Source: Geoglobus sp. (GTDB lineage Archaea > Halobacteriota > Archaeoglobi > Archaeoglobales > Archaeoglobaceae). From it: a stretch of DNA of 6,518 nucleotides. Made by a program: the position numbers and the translations under genes. Numbering within the stretch: the stretch's first letter is position 1; every line of letters begins with the position of its first letter. The notes beneath the pieces are model-generated. The model saw only the letters and a program-made list of their open reading frames with translations. It made no database searches and had not been told where the DNA came from. Of this stretch, positions 1-6,230 are shown in pieces. The stretch covers positions 1 to 6,518 of the forward strand of contig JALUWC010000509.1 of assembly GCA_027019885.1 (NCBI GenBank), read 5' to 3'.

Positions 1-1
1 A

Positions 2-1315
2 ACTTCGTTTCTCACACCCTTTACACTCTCCTCTGTAAATGTCGCTCTCCCTTCTATAGCATTTGAGTTCTCTGCAAATACTGTGGAAATGAACTGGATG
101 GCCACAAGTTTTCTGATATCCTCTGCGATGTTTCTCATACCATTTGGAAGGTTATCGGATATTTACGGGAGAAAGAGGATATTTCTTCTTGGCACTCTTC
201 TTTTCTCTCTTTTTTCACTGTTCGCATCGTTTACCATCAATTCCAATGAACTGATTCTGATGAGATTCCTTCAGGGAATAGGAGGTGCGATGATATTTTC
301 AACAGGCATAGCCATATTGGTTTCGGCCTTTCCCGAAAGGGAGAGAGGTAAGGTACTCGGGATAAATACGGCTGCTGTTTACGTAGGGCTAAGTCTCGGG
401 CCTTTTGCGGGCGGAATCCTGACGTCAAATCTTGGATGGAGAAGTATATTCATACTCACGTTTCTCCTTGGGGTAATTGCTCTGACCATATCAATGAAGA
501 AAATAGGCAGGGAAAAGGATGGGAATATCGGGGAAAAGTTTGATCTCTTTGGATCGGTTTTGTATGCTTTTGCAGTTCTTCTGTTTATTGTAGGATCATC
601 AGACAGAGTTTATTTTCTGTTCATCCCACTCTCAGCTTTTCTGTCTCTGCTTTTCCTTCTGTGGGAGAGCAGGCAAATGCATCCGGTGATAGATATCAGG
701 CTTTTCACATCAAATATGCCGTTTACACTTTCAAATCTCTCGGCACTGATTAACTATTCCGCCACCTTCGCTCTTGTTTACCTCATGAGCATATACCTCC
801 AGATAGTCCTCGGTCTTGATCCGCAGATTGCAGGGATTGTTCTGGTATCCCAGCCTGCTGTCATGGCTTTGCTCTCCCCTCTTGCAGGCTGGACATCTGA
901 TCGAATAGAACCAAAGTTTGTAGCTTCAGGTGGCATGGCGCTAAATGCAATAAGTCTGGCCCTTCTTTCCACTCTCACCAACACAACACATCTGGGAGTG
1001 ATATTGTTCTATCTTGTGCTCATGGGTCTTGGTTTTGCCTTTTTCAGCTCTCCAAACACCAATGCCGTAATGAGCTCTGTAGATAAGAAGCATTACGGGA
1101 TCGCTTCAGCCACAGTTTCAACAATGCGTGTACTTGGACAGACGATGAGTATGGCAGTTGTCATGTTCATCTTCACGTTGCTTCTTGGAAATGTTCTGGT
1201 GAGGCAAATTGAAATCCACAGTCTAATGAGTGCAATGAAAACTTCGTTTCAAGTTTTTGCTCTCCTGTCCTCTGCTGGAGTTGTTGTCTCATTTTTGAGG
1301 GGAAACATAAGGTAA
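2..1315 (+). CDS. MFS multidrug efflux transporter, DHA2 (14-TM) family, 5'-truncated by the window edge
   Basis: This is a polytopic membrane exporter of the major facilitator superfamily, probably a proton-driven drug or metabolite antiporter. The frame is open from base 2 with no stop, and the 27 codons before the GTG at 83 read as genuine DHA2 first-helix sequence (TPFTLSSVNVALPSI), so 83 is not the start. The start codon lies off the left edge, probably by only 10-20 codons; 437 residues are visible. Numbering from the first visible residue, family motif A GRLSDIYGRKR is at 49-59, the TM4 motif RFLQGIGGA at 88-96, the TM5 antiporter motif C (GLSLGPFAGG) at 129-138, and the mid-protein PVIDIRLF typical of DHA2 at 228-235. 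A degenerate second motif A (AGWTSDRIEPK) is near 295-305. GIASATVSTMRVLGQ near 366-380 matches the late DHA2 helix. The substrate cannot be told from sequence. The promoter is outside the window, and no partner gene such as a membrane-fusion protein follows. Confidence 0.93.
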   Translation, partial: TSFLTPFTLSSVNVALPSIAFEFSANTVEMNWMATSFLISSAMFLIPFGRLSDIYGRKRIFLLGTLLFSLFSLFASFTINSNELILMRFLQGIGGAMIFSTGIAILVSAFPERERGKVLGINTAAVYVGLSLGPFAGGILTSNLGWRSIFILTFLLGVIALTISMKKIGREKDGNIGEKFDLFGSVLYAFAVLLFIVGSSDRVYFLFIPLSAFLSLLFLLWESRQMHPVIDIRLFTSNMPFTLSNLSALINYSATFALVYLMSIYLQIVLGLDPQIAGIVLVSQPAVMALLSPLAGWTSDRIEPKFVASGGMALNAISLALLSTLTNTTHLGVILFYLVLMGLGFAFFSSPNTNAVMSSVDKKHYGIASATVSTMRVLGQTMSMAVVMFIFTLLLGNVLVRQIEIHSLMSAMKTSFQVFALLSSAGVVVSFLRGNIR

Positions 1316-1318
1316 AGA

Positions 1319-1328
1319 TTATTATATT
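1319..1328 (+). promoter_or_regulatory. Putative archaeal TATA box for the small ORF at 1348
   Basis: TTATTATATT lies just after the transporter stop codon. Its centre is about 25 bases upstream of the ATG at 1348. Archaeal transcription usually starts about 26 bases downstream of the TATA centre, so the transcript would begin at or very near the start codon and be leaderless. That fits the absence of any Shine-Dalgarno sequence before this ATG. The site was judged by eye and AT-rich spacers produce chance matches. Confidence 0.45.
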
Positions 1329-1347
1329 CTATAATGGCCTTTTCAAC

Positions 1348-1569
1348 ATGTGCCTTTCAAAAAAAGAAAAGGAGTTCATTCAGGACTGGCTTGACTATAT
1401 GGATGGAAAAATCACACTTGTTGAATTCGCCGATAAGTGGAGGAGCAAAAGTCAGGACTGGAAGCTGTACATAAGAGTTCTGAGATACAGGATAAACAGG
1501 AAATATCACAGGATGCTCTCGGATCTCATTCTGATGAAGAGGTTTCTTGAGATTGACTACCATCCGTAA
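1348..1569 (+). CDS. Small basic helical protein of unknown function (73 aa)
   Basis: I do not recognise this protein with certainty. It is rich in Lys and Arg, has no membrane segment or signal peptide, and looks wholly alpha-helical. KKEKEFIQDWLDYMDGK (5-21) is an amphipathic helix, then comes an acidic/aromatic turn, and RVLRYRINRKYHRMLSDL (43-60) is a strongly basic helix that could bind nucleic acid. The W/Y/R pattern is unlike a random shadow frame. It vaguely recalls small hypothetical proteins of Archaeoglobales and Thermococcales that begin 'KKEREFIEDWL', but that is memory, not a search. The ATG at 1348 has no Shine-Dalgarno sequence and sits at leaderless distance from a TATA box. 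It starts 32 bases after the transporter stop. Its last 44 bases overlap the 3' end of the convergent histidine kinase gene, which makes either the overlap real or this ORF spurious. I favour real. Confidence 0.6.
   Translation: MCLSKKEKEFIQDWLDYMDGKITLVEFADKWRSKSQDWKLYIRVLRYRINRKYHRMLSDLILMKRFLEIDYHP
1359..1370 (-). terminator. Possible T-rich archaeal terminator for the histidine kinase transcript
   Basis: Read on the minus strand this is TTTTCTTTTTTT, about 155 bases beyond the kinase stop codon. Archaeal intrinsic termination often needs only a T-rich tract in the non-template strand. On the plus strand the same bases are Lys/Glu codons of the small ORF, so the tract may simply reflect its protein sequence. 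If it is the terminator, the kinase mRNA would run antisense through most of the small ORF. Confidence 0.25.
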
Positions 1570-3073
1570 ACTTCCTGAATGTGAGATGGAATACTGCACC
1601 CTCTTTTTCCGAATTTTCAGCCTTGACTGAGCCTCCATATTTCTCCATGAATCTTTTTACAATGTAAAGCCCAATGCCTGTACTGTCTGAGAGGCTGAAG
1701 CCCTCATCAAAGATATTATCCGCAAACTCCTTCGGGATCCCGGTTCCGTAATCTTTCACAACAACACGTATGAAATCCCCTTCACCCTTTATCTCAAATC
1801 TGATTTTCCTTGACCCTCCATGTTTGATTGCGTTGCTCACAATGTTATCGAAAATCGAGTAAATACCACTGTCAGCAATCACATCCCCGTCGCCATCAAT
1901 CTCAAATTCAACATCGTAAGTTTCCATGACCTCTTTTATGACCTCTGAAAGCCTGAACTTCTCCAGATCAGAATCTTTGATTATGTTTTCAACATCTCTG
2001 AGCATTCTGATTGCTCTTACTGCTTTGTCTGTTCTCTCAATAACCCTCTTACACAGTTCGCTTTCGTCACTCCCCATTTCAGCGAAACCTCTTATCGCTG
2101 TTAGGTCATTAAGCAGATCATGTCTCAGAACTCTGTTGAGAACTCTTAAATTTTCAAGAGTTCTTTCAAGATCATTTCTGCTCTTCTCAAGCTCATTCAG
2201 CGCTGAGTTTATTGACTCAGCAAGTTCTGTAATTTCATCGTTCCCTCCAACCTCAATTTTTTCACTAGACTTGAATCTGTGCTCCTTCACTCTTATCATG
2301 AAATCTCTTATTGTGTAAACTCTTCTGAGGACGTCTTTCTGGAAGAGAACATATCCTATGGTTGAGAAGAGAAATGCGGATAACGTGAAAACAAGAACGC
2401 CCACCTCTATGTTCTGAATGGCAGTACTGGTTGTTAGTCTCTCATAACCTATGACAAAGTATCCTGCAATCCCTCCCCCAATTTTCTCTGCTGGAATTAC
2501 ACTTATCAGAGGGTTGTCATTGAAAGGAGGCTTTTCAGAGAAATAGAAAATGTCGAGTGCAAGGAGCGGTCGGGTATCCTCAAAAAACTTCCCGTCAACA
2601 TCATCTATCAGAGTGTACACAGTACCGTTCTTTGATGAGTAAGCACACACCATGTACAGCCTCTCTTTTTTTTCAAACCCGCACTCCATTGTCTCACGTT
2701 TTCCTGGAATTGTGTTCTTGGAGAGGAGGGTGAGCTCATTTTCGCTTATATTCTTCTTTGATAGCATCGTTATATCGCTATTGTTCGCGATCACAAATGC
2801 ATCGAGATGGTTGTTGTTTTCCATGGCATCTTTTATCCTTTCAAAATCATCTGACATTTCTGTCTGCAATACAAACAGCTTTAGATATGACCTCAGCTCT
2901 GAAATCTCATCTGATATCATCTCCCTGAAGGATGACTCTCTCTCATCAAGTAGGCTTGAAAGGTAATCCTGATTCGTTTTGAAAATGAGGTATGTCATTA
3001 TTGAGAGGTTCACAATGTAAAACGCCACTATTATTCCGGCAACTGCAAATGCGGTTTTCGTTCTGAACTTCAT
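1526..3073 (-). CDS. Membrane-bound sensor histidine kinase with HAMP domain (orphan)
   Basis: This is a two-component sensor: a signal outside the membrane would control ATP-dependent autophosphorylation of a cytoplasmic histidine and phosphotransfer to an unidentified response regulator. TM1 is at about 8-31 and TM2 at about 222-243. Between them is an extracytoplasmic region of about 190 residues that may be Cache- or CHASE4-like; I cannot assign it. It holds just two cysteines (131 and 143), which could form a disulfide. A HAMP segment follows at about 244-296 (DEITELAESINSALNEL), then a short coiled coil at 293-315. The H-box is RVLRHDLLNDLTAIRG with the likely phospho-acceptor His318. 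The ATPase domain is complete: N-box DNIVSNAIKHG (Asn410/Asn414), G1 DYGTGIP (441-447), F-box FDEGFS (455-460) and G2 STGIGLYIV (464-472). There is no receiver domain, and no regulator gene lies next to it. A Ser-rich tail (SQSQETSSSE) closes the protein. It has its own TATA box and probably a leaderless start. Confidence 0.95.
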   Translation of the reverse strand: MKFRTKTAFAVAGIIVAFYIVNLSIMTYLIFKTNQDYLSSLLDERESSFREMISDEISELRSYLKLFVLQTEMSDDFERIKDAMENNNHLDAFVIANNSDITMLSKKNISENELTLLSKNTIPGKRETMECGFEKKERLYMVCAYSSKNGTVYTLIDDVDGKFFEDTRPLLALDIFYFSEKPPFNDNPLISVIPAEKIGGGIAGYFVIGYERLTTSTAIQNIEVGVLVFTLSAFLFSTIGYVLFQKDVLRRVYTIRDFMIRVKEHRFKSSEKIEVGGNDEITELAESINSALNELEKSRNDLERTLENLRVLNRVLRHDLLNDLTAIRGFAEMGSDESELCKRVIERTDKAVRAIRMLRDVENIIKDSDLEKFRLSEVIKEVMETYDVEFEIDGDGDVIADSGIYSIFDNIVSNAIKHGGSRKIRFEIKGEGDFIRVVVKDYGTGIPKEFADNIFDEGFSLSDSTGIGLYIVKRFMEKYGGSVKAENSEKEGAVFHLTFRKFTDGSQSQETSSSE

Positions 3074-3095
3074 TGTGAATATGTGACCTCAACCA

Positions 3096-3103
3096 TTATA
3101 AAA
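3096..3103 (-). promoter_or_regulatory. TATA box of the histidine kinase gene
   Basis: On the minus strand this reads TTTTATAA, preceded by the purine-rich GAAAG, which may serve as part of a BRE. The centre is 26-27 bases upstream of the kinase ATG at 3073, so transcription should start at or beside the A of ATG. A GAGGT lies about 12 bases before the ATG, too far for a standard Shine-Dalgarno and mostly upstream of useful leader. The 54-base gap to the methyltransferase stop therefore appears to hold an independent promoter. Confidence 0.6.
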
Positions 3104-3127
3104 CTTTCAAAGGAAATTGTGCAAAGA

Positions 3128-4084
3128 TCATTCCTTTACAATTTTTGCCAAAAAAAATCCGGAAGTTCTGTGAATGTGGGGAAACAGTCTGCTTGCCTTT
3201 GATATCTCAGAATCAAGTCTCAAGTCTCCAATCTCGGTTAGTGCGGGGTTGCCATAATCAACTCTCTCAAGGTGAATGTCAAACTTCTGGAGCATTTCGT
3301 TAATCACAAGCTCGTTCTCTTCTGGAGCAAGGGAGCAGGTAGAGTAAACAAGGATTCCACCTTTTTTCAGGGTTTTTATGGCTGATTCCAGCATTTTTGT
3401 CTGGAGAGAGGAACAGAACTCAATATCCTTTTCACCCCTTGACACCTTTCTGGATGGATCCTTGTGTATTATGCCCTCACCTGTGCATGGAGCATCAAGC
3501 AGAATTCTGTCCGCCTCTATTTTCTTTCTGAAAAACTCTGTCGAGTTCATATTAACCACTGCGACATTCAAAACGCCCATTCTGTGTATGTTGTCAATCA
3601 GTGGAGGAATTCTATCTCTATTCCCTTCTATTGCAATTATTCTCCCTCTGTTGTTCATGATCTGTGAAATCATCGTTGTTTTCCCACCCGGTGAGGCGGC
3701 AAAGTCAATAACAAGATTGTCCTCTTCTGGTTCAAGAGCCAAAGGCGGGATGCACGAGCTCTTATCCATCACGTAATAGTATCCCATGAGATACTCAGGA
3801 GTTGCACCAATGCTGTAGGGCTCTCCCTTTATCTCATAGCAGAATGGAACCTCAGTCTTCTTGATTGAAAATCCCCTGTCCTCAAGCCTCATTACGAGCT
3901 TATCCTCTCCTATTTTTAATGTGTTAACTCTTATGTACTTTGGAATGTTTTCCATGGCTTTAACAAGCCTCTCAGTCTCATCCCTGCCAAAAAATCGCTC
4001 CCACCTTCTTATTATGAATTCGTCATAATTGAATTTAAAGGAGAGCTTTCTGGAAAAATCTGTGGATGGAAAATCGAGAATCAT
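3128..4084 (-). CDS. NOL1/NOP2/Sun-family RNA cytosine-5 methyltransferase
   Basis: This is a cytoplasmic S-adenosylmethionine-dependent enzyme that makes 5-methylcytidine in tRNA or rRNA. The N-terminal part (about 20-120) fits the RRM-like lead domain: YIRVNTLK at 50-57 and SIGATPEYLMGYYYVMDKSS at 91-110, close to the archaeal Trm4/Nop2-like pattern. The catalytic fold has the SAM-binding loop DFAASPGGKT (127-136, where DMCAAPGGKT is usual), AIEGNRDR (151-158) for the SAM ribose, motif IV DAPCTGEG with Cys200, and motif VI VYSTCSLAPEENE with Cys250. In this family the motif VI cysteine attacks C6 of the base and the motif IV cysteine aids product release; both are present. RLFPHIHRTSGFFLAKI at the C-terminus is the family's closing motif. 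There is no PUA domain. At 318 residues it has the compact length usual for archaea. Whether the target is tRNA or rRNA cannot be decided here. The ATG overlaps the stop of the upstream Fe-S gene (ATGA) with no Shine-Dalgarno, so it is probably translated by reinitiation. Confidence 0.95.
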   Translation of the reverse strand: MILDFPSTDFSRKLSFKFNYDEFIIRRWERFFGRDETERLVKAMENIPKYIRVNTLKIGEDKLVMRLEDRGFSIKKTEVPFCYEIKGEPYSIGATPEYLMGYYYVMDKSSCIPPLALEPEEDNLVIDFAASPGGKTTMISQIMNNRGRIIAIEGNRDRIPPLIDNIHRMGVLNVAVVNMNSTEFFRKKIEADRILLDAPCTGEGIIHKDPSRKVSRGEKDIEFCSSLQTKMLESAIKTLKKGGILVYSTCSLAPEENELVINEMLQKFDIHLERVDYGNPALTEIGDLRLDSEISKASRLFPHIHRTSGFFLAKIVKE

Positions 4085-4620
4085 CTGTCGAAGAACGGAT
4101 TTTTGGAAGTCACTGCTACAGGAATCCCCAGCACAACATCGCTTTTCGCAAATCCAAGTTTCTTTGCCGCAGCACCGACTCTGTACATAACTCTCGTGTC
4201 TGCCCCAATTACTGCAGAGAGCTTTGTTGCTGAGCCAATTGCTATGCCAAGATCTATGAGCTTGTATGCGCAGTTTGGTCCAACAAAGTCTTTTCTCTCT
4301 TTTCTCTCTGCATTTCTGAAGTCTCTGCAGCTGTCAAACCCGCAGGCACCGCAGTCAAGTCCTACGGACTCCTCACCGTAGGCACCAATAAGAATGACTG
4401 CATCAGCCTTTTTGACGCTCTTTCCATCTCTTATAAAGTTTTTCTCTCTCTCATCCGCCATCTCAATCATTTTTTCTGCAAGCCTGTCTTTCTCGTCTCC
4501 TTTTATGATAATGATCTCTATGCTATCCTCCCCTTTCGATTTTGGTGCTGTTTGAGCTGTTAAAGCCATCAATTTTGCTGAAAATTCTGCAAGCTCCAAC
4601 CTAAGCTTTTCGTCCAGCAT
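4081..4620 (-). CDS. DUF2148 (ferredoxin-domain) protein with predicted [4Fe-4S] site
   Basis: This is a soluble protein of the DUF2148/COG4739 type, annotated in genomes only as 'ferredoxin domain-containing'; its function is unknown. The central region holds LDCGACGFDSCRDF, giving Cys90, Cys93 and Cys98, with Cys117 in VGPNCAYK. The resulting C-x2-C-x4-C-x18-C pattern matches the Fe-S clusters of the CdhD/AcsC and Fe-S reductase type more than a bacterial 2x[4Fe-4S] ferredoxin. These are the only four cysteines, which supports a single cluster. Around them are DAVILIGAYG (73-82) before and a Gly/Ala-rich segment LIDLGIAIGSATKLSAVIGADTRVMYRVGAAA (121-152; quoted as family-like, positions by count) after. 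There is no signal peptide or membrane helix. The ATG at 4620 has a strong GAGGTGAG Shine-Dalgarno and a TATA box further up. It overlaps the methyltransferase gene downstream (ATGA), which hints at a shared job, for example a redox or Fe-S partner. That link is inference. Confidence 0.9.
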   Translation of the reverse strand: MLDEKLRLELAEFSAKLMALTAQTAPKSKGEDSIEIIIIKGDEKDRLAEKMIEMADEREKNFIRDGKSVKKADAVILIGAYGEESVGLDCGACGFDSCRDFRNAERKERKDFVGPNCAYKLIDLGIAIGSATKLSAVIGADTRVMYRVGAAAKKLGFAKSDVVLGIPVAVTSKNPFFDR

Positions 4621-4623
4621 AGA

Positions 4624-4631
4624 CTCACCTC
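4624..4631 (-). promoter_or_regulatory. Shine-Dalgarno sequence of the DUF2148 gene
   Basis: On the minus strand this reads GAGGTGAG, ending three bases before the ATG at 4620 (GAGGTGAG-TCT-ATG). It is a near-perfect complement to the 16S rRNA 3' end and the only strong Shine-Dalgarno among the visible starts. It fixes the DUF2148 start at 4620. Confidence 0.75.
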
Positions 4632-4654
4632 ATGAAGTGGTATTCAATTGCAGG

Positions 4655-4662
4655 GATAAATT
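4655..4662 (-). promoter_or_regulatory. Possible internal TATA box upstream of the DUF2148 gene
   Basis: On the minus strand AATTTATC follows an A-rich CCAAAAAA that could act as BRE. Its centre is about 38 bases upstream of the ATG, which predicts a start of transcription near 4632 and a leader of about 12 bases, just enough to carry the GAGGTGAG. It lies in the 57-base gap after the prenyltransferase stop, so the DUF2148-methyltransferase pair could be transcribed alone as well as by read-through. Confidence 0.4.
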
Positions 4663-4677
4663 TTTTGGAAGAGAAGT

Positions 4678-5520
4678 TTAGACTGAACCGAGAATAAATG
4701 CGATGAGGCCGAAAAGAAGAGCAATCATGGTTCTCTTTCTCATTTTTCCTATTTCACTTCTTTCAGCACCATAAAAGAGACTCCTTGCAGTTTTAGCGAG
4801 AATATAATCGCAGATGAGAACTGGAATCAGATATTTCACATCCATGTATTCTGGAATTGCAACAACAAGAAAGCTCAGTACGATTGATACCATGTAAATG
4901 TAGGCTGATGCTTTCTCAGCAGTTCTCACACCATAAACCCTTGCAACTGTTCTGACATTTCTTATGGCATCCCCCTCAACATCCTCTATCCCCTTCATTA
5001 TCTCTCTCGCAAGCCCTGAGAGAAATGCTATTGCTGAAAGAATGGCAATCTGGGTATTGAGAGTGCCTGCAACCACTGATCCAAATATGAAGGGCGCTGC
5101 CATGGAGAATGCTATGTAGACATTTCCGGCAATGCCGTACTCCTTCAGCTTTATATCATATGCATATCCCAGGAAGGTAATCGCAACAGCCAGAATTAAT
5201 GCGAGAAGTGAGACAGCATAAGCGAACAGAAATCCCGGAATGGCAAGAATGATTGAGATTATCAGGGCATCTCTCCTTGATATGTCACCTCTCACAATTG
5301 GCCTGTCGAATCTTCTGTTTGCAACATCCACCTCATAGTCAAAGTAATCGTTCAGCGCAAAAGCCGATGCCTGGAGGAAAAGGGCTGTTAGAAATCCAAA
5401 AACTGAAAGTCTTATGTCAAGGTATTCGAGGGTTATGAAGACACCTGCAACAACACCCAGTCCATATATCAAACCATGTTCAAGCCTGGTTAAGCTCCAT
5501 ATCGCTTTCAGCAGTTTCAT
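4678..5520 (-). CDS. UbiA-family prenyltransferase, digeranylgeranylglyceryl phosphate synthase (DGGGPS)
   Basis: This integral membrane enzyme transfers a geranylgeranyl group from GGPP to 3-geranylgeranylglyceryl phosphate, making the second ether bond of archaeal membrane lipid. The 280 residues form about eight or nine membrane helices, as usual for UbiA proteins. The first Asp-rich motif is NDYFDYEVD at 57-65 (Asn57, Asp58, Asp61, Asp65), followed by [14 protein letters not shown], where the RFDRPIVRG segment is typical of the family. YAYDIKLK at 119-126 is the conserved loop after it. The second Asp-rich motif is [12 protein letters not shown] at 177-188 (Asp180 and Asp184). Together the two motifs bind Mg2+ and the prenyl diphosphate. 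UbiA homologues also serve quinone, heme and chlorophyll pathways. The direct overlap with GGGPS (ATGA, no Shine-Dalgarno, so probably reinitiation) is what makes DGGGPS the best assignment. Start at ATG 5520 places a short cytoplasmic N-terminus before the first helix. Confidence 0.93.
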   Translation of the reverse strand: MKLLKAIWSLTRLEHGLIYGLGVVAGVFITLEYLDIRLSVFGFLTALFLQASAFALNDYFDYEVDVANRRFDRPIVRGDISRRDALIISIILAIPGFLFAYAVSLLALILAVAITFLGYAYDIKLKEYGIAGNVYIAFSMAAPFIFGSVVAGTLNTQIAILSAIAFLSGLAREIMKGIEDVEGDAIRNVRTVARVYGVRTAEKASAYIYMVSIVLSFLVVAIPEYMDVKYLIPVLICDYILAKTARSLFYGAERSEIGKMRKRTMIALLFGLIAFILGSV

Positions 5521-6206
5521 GGTACCGTGGAAAGGTAGGCACTGATTCCCTTCTCATAAATGACGTTTCCCACAACTATTGTGTCCGCATATTTCAGCAT
5601 TTCCGCTGCCTTTTCCCTGCTATCAATCCCACCACCATAAAACAGCCTTGCCCTTCTGAGAGACTTTTTCACTCTTTTAACAACCTCAGGATTCCCGTAC
5701 ATTCCGCTGTATTCTATGTAAATAATGGGAAGATTCAGCATCTCCTCCCCAACAACAGCGTAACCAATCACCTCGTCCAGTGTAATGCGGCATTTCGCTC
5801 TTGTAACCCTCCCAACAGCTGAACTCTCATTCAGAACTATGTAACCTTCAAGCATCACCTTCAGGCTTAGCATTTCTTTGAATTCATCAAGATTTTCGAG
5901 ATTCATCTCAACCCATCTCGAATGCTTTCCCGTTATCCACTCTCCATCTTCAGAATTCAGCACTGTGGGAACGAAGATGTAATCTGCGTCATAAACAACG
6001 TTTGAAGGATCTGATGGCTCGAGTATCGTTGGCAGTCCGTACTCCTTTATCTCCTGAAAAAGTCTCTTGGCTTTCTCAAACGTTACATTCTGAGTTCCAG
6101 AAACCATGACAGCGTCTGTTCCGCTCTCCACAACAGCCCTTATGATCTCTGCTGTGTTCTCTCTGTCTGGATCGAGTTTCGTGATGTGTCTTATTTTCTC
6201 CAGCAT
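5517..6206 (-). CDS. Geranylgeranylglyceryl phosphate synthase (GGGPS, PcrB-like TIM barrel)
   Basis: This soluble or membrane-associated (beta/alpha)8 enzyme joins sn-glycerol-1-phosphate to geranylgeranyl diphosphate, giving 3-O-geranylgeranylglyceryl phosphate, the first committed step to archaeal ether lipids. The family motifs are in order: HITKLDPD (7-14), SGTQNVT (36-42), [20 protein letters not shown] (63-82), [13 protein letters not shown] (83-95), [12 protein letters not shown] (163-174), phosphate-binding FYGGGIDS (189-196) and [10 protein letters not shown] (211-220). At 229 residues it is full length. It resembles the A. fulgidus enzyme as I recall it, in the group I of euryarchaeal GGGPS and bacterial PcrB; the linked DGGGPS gene makes a PcrB role unlikely. 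The ATG at 6206 leaves only six residues before HITKLDPD, which fits the family. There is no good Shine-Dalgarno, and a TATA box at leaderless distance. The final ATGA overlaps the UbiA gene. Confidence 0.97.
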   Translation of the reverse strand: MLEKIRHITKLDPDRENTAEIIRAVVESGTDAVMVSGTQNVTFEKAKRLFQEIKEYGLPTILEPSDPSNVVYDADYIFVPTVLNSEDGEWITGKHSRWVEMNLENLDEFKEMLSLKVMLEGYIVLNESSAVGRVTRAKCRITLDEVIGYAVVGEEMLNLPIIYIEYSGMYGNPEVVKRVKKSLRRARLFYGGGIDSREKAAEMLKYADTIVVGNVIYEKGISAYLSTVP

Positions 6207-6230
6207 CTGTGGCTCATTGCATTTAATAAA

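Noticed and set aside
83..428. Leftward frame at 237-428 and the GTG at 83 as a real start
   Set aside because: The leftward frame is antisense to motifs A to C of the transporter; the GTG lies inside a continuing conserved first-helix frame.
1599..1620. Plus-strand T-rich stretch (CTCTTTTTCCG) as terminator of the small ORF
   Set aside because: It is only five T long and lies inside the kinase ATPase codons, too weak to call.
1357..1638. Leftward 93-residue frame across the kinase 3' end and the small ORF
   Set aside because: It runs out of frame through the kinase ATPase C-terminus and then antisense to the small ORF; the product has no family-like pattern and ends in a Phe run that merely mirrors the Lys codons opposite.
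1926..2318. Rightward 130-residue Ser/Leu-rich frame antisense to the kinase
   Set aside because: Its low-complexity Ser/Leu composition is the expected reverse reading of Glu/Arg/Lys-rich coiled-coil and HAMP codons, and no promoter or Shine-Dalgarno precedes it.
3378..3776. Rightward 132-residue frame antisense to the methyltransferase
   Set aside because: The opposite strand encodes intact catalytic motifs IV, VI and the SAM loop, while this frame shows no domain pattern.
4103..4381. Rightward 92-residue frame antisense to the DUF2148 gene
   Set aside because: It is Ala/Ser/Pro-rich as a mirror of the Gly/Ala-rich and Cys-rich real protein, with no start signals.
4081..6206. A new defence or mobile-element system in the leftward gene block
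   Set aside because: The genes are recognisable core archaeal functions (ether lipids, RNA methylation, DUF2148) with uniform appearance and no nuclease, integrase, helicase or toxin-like product.
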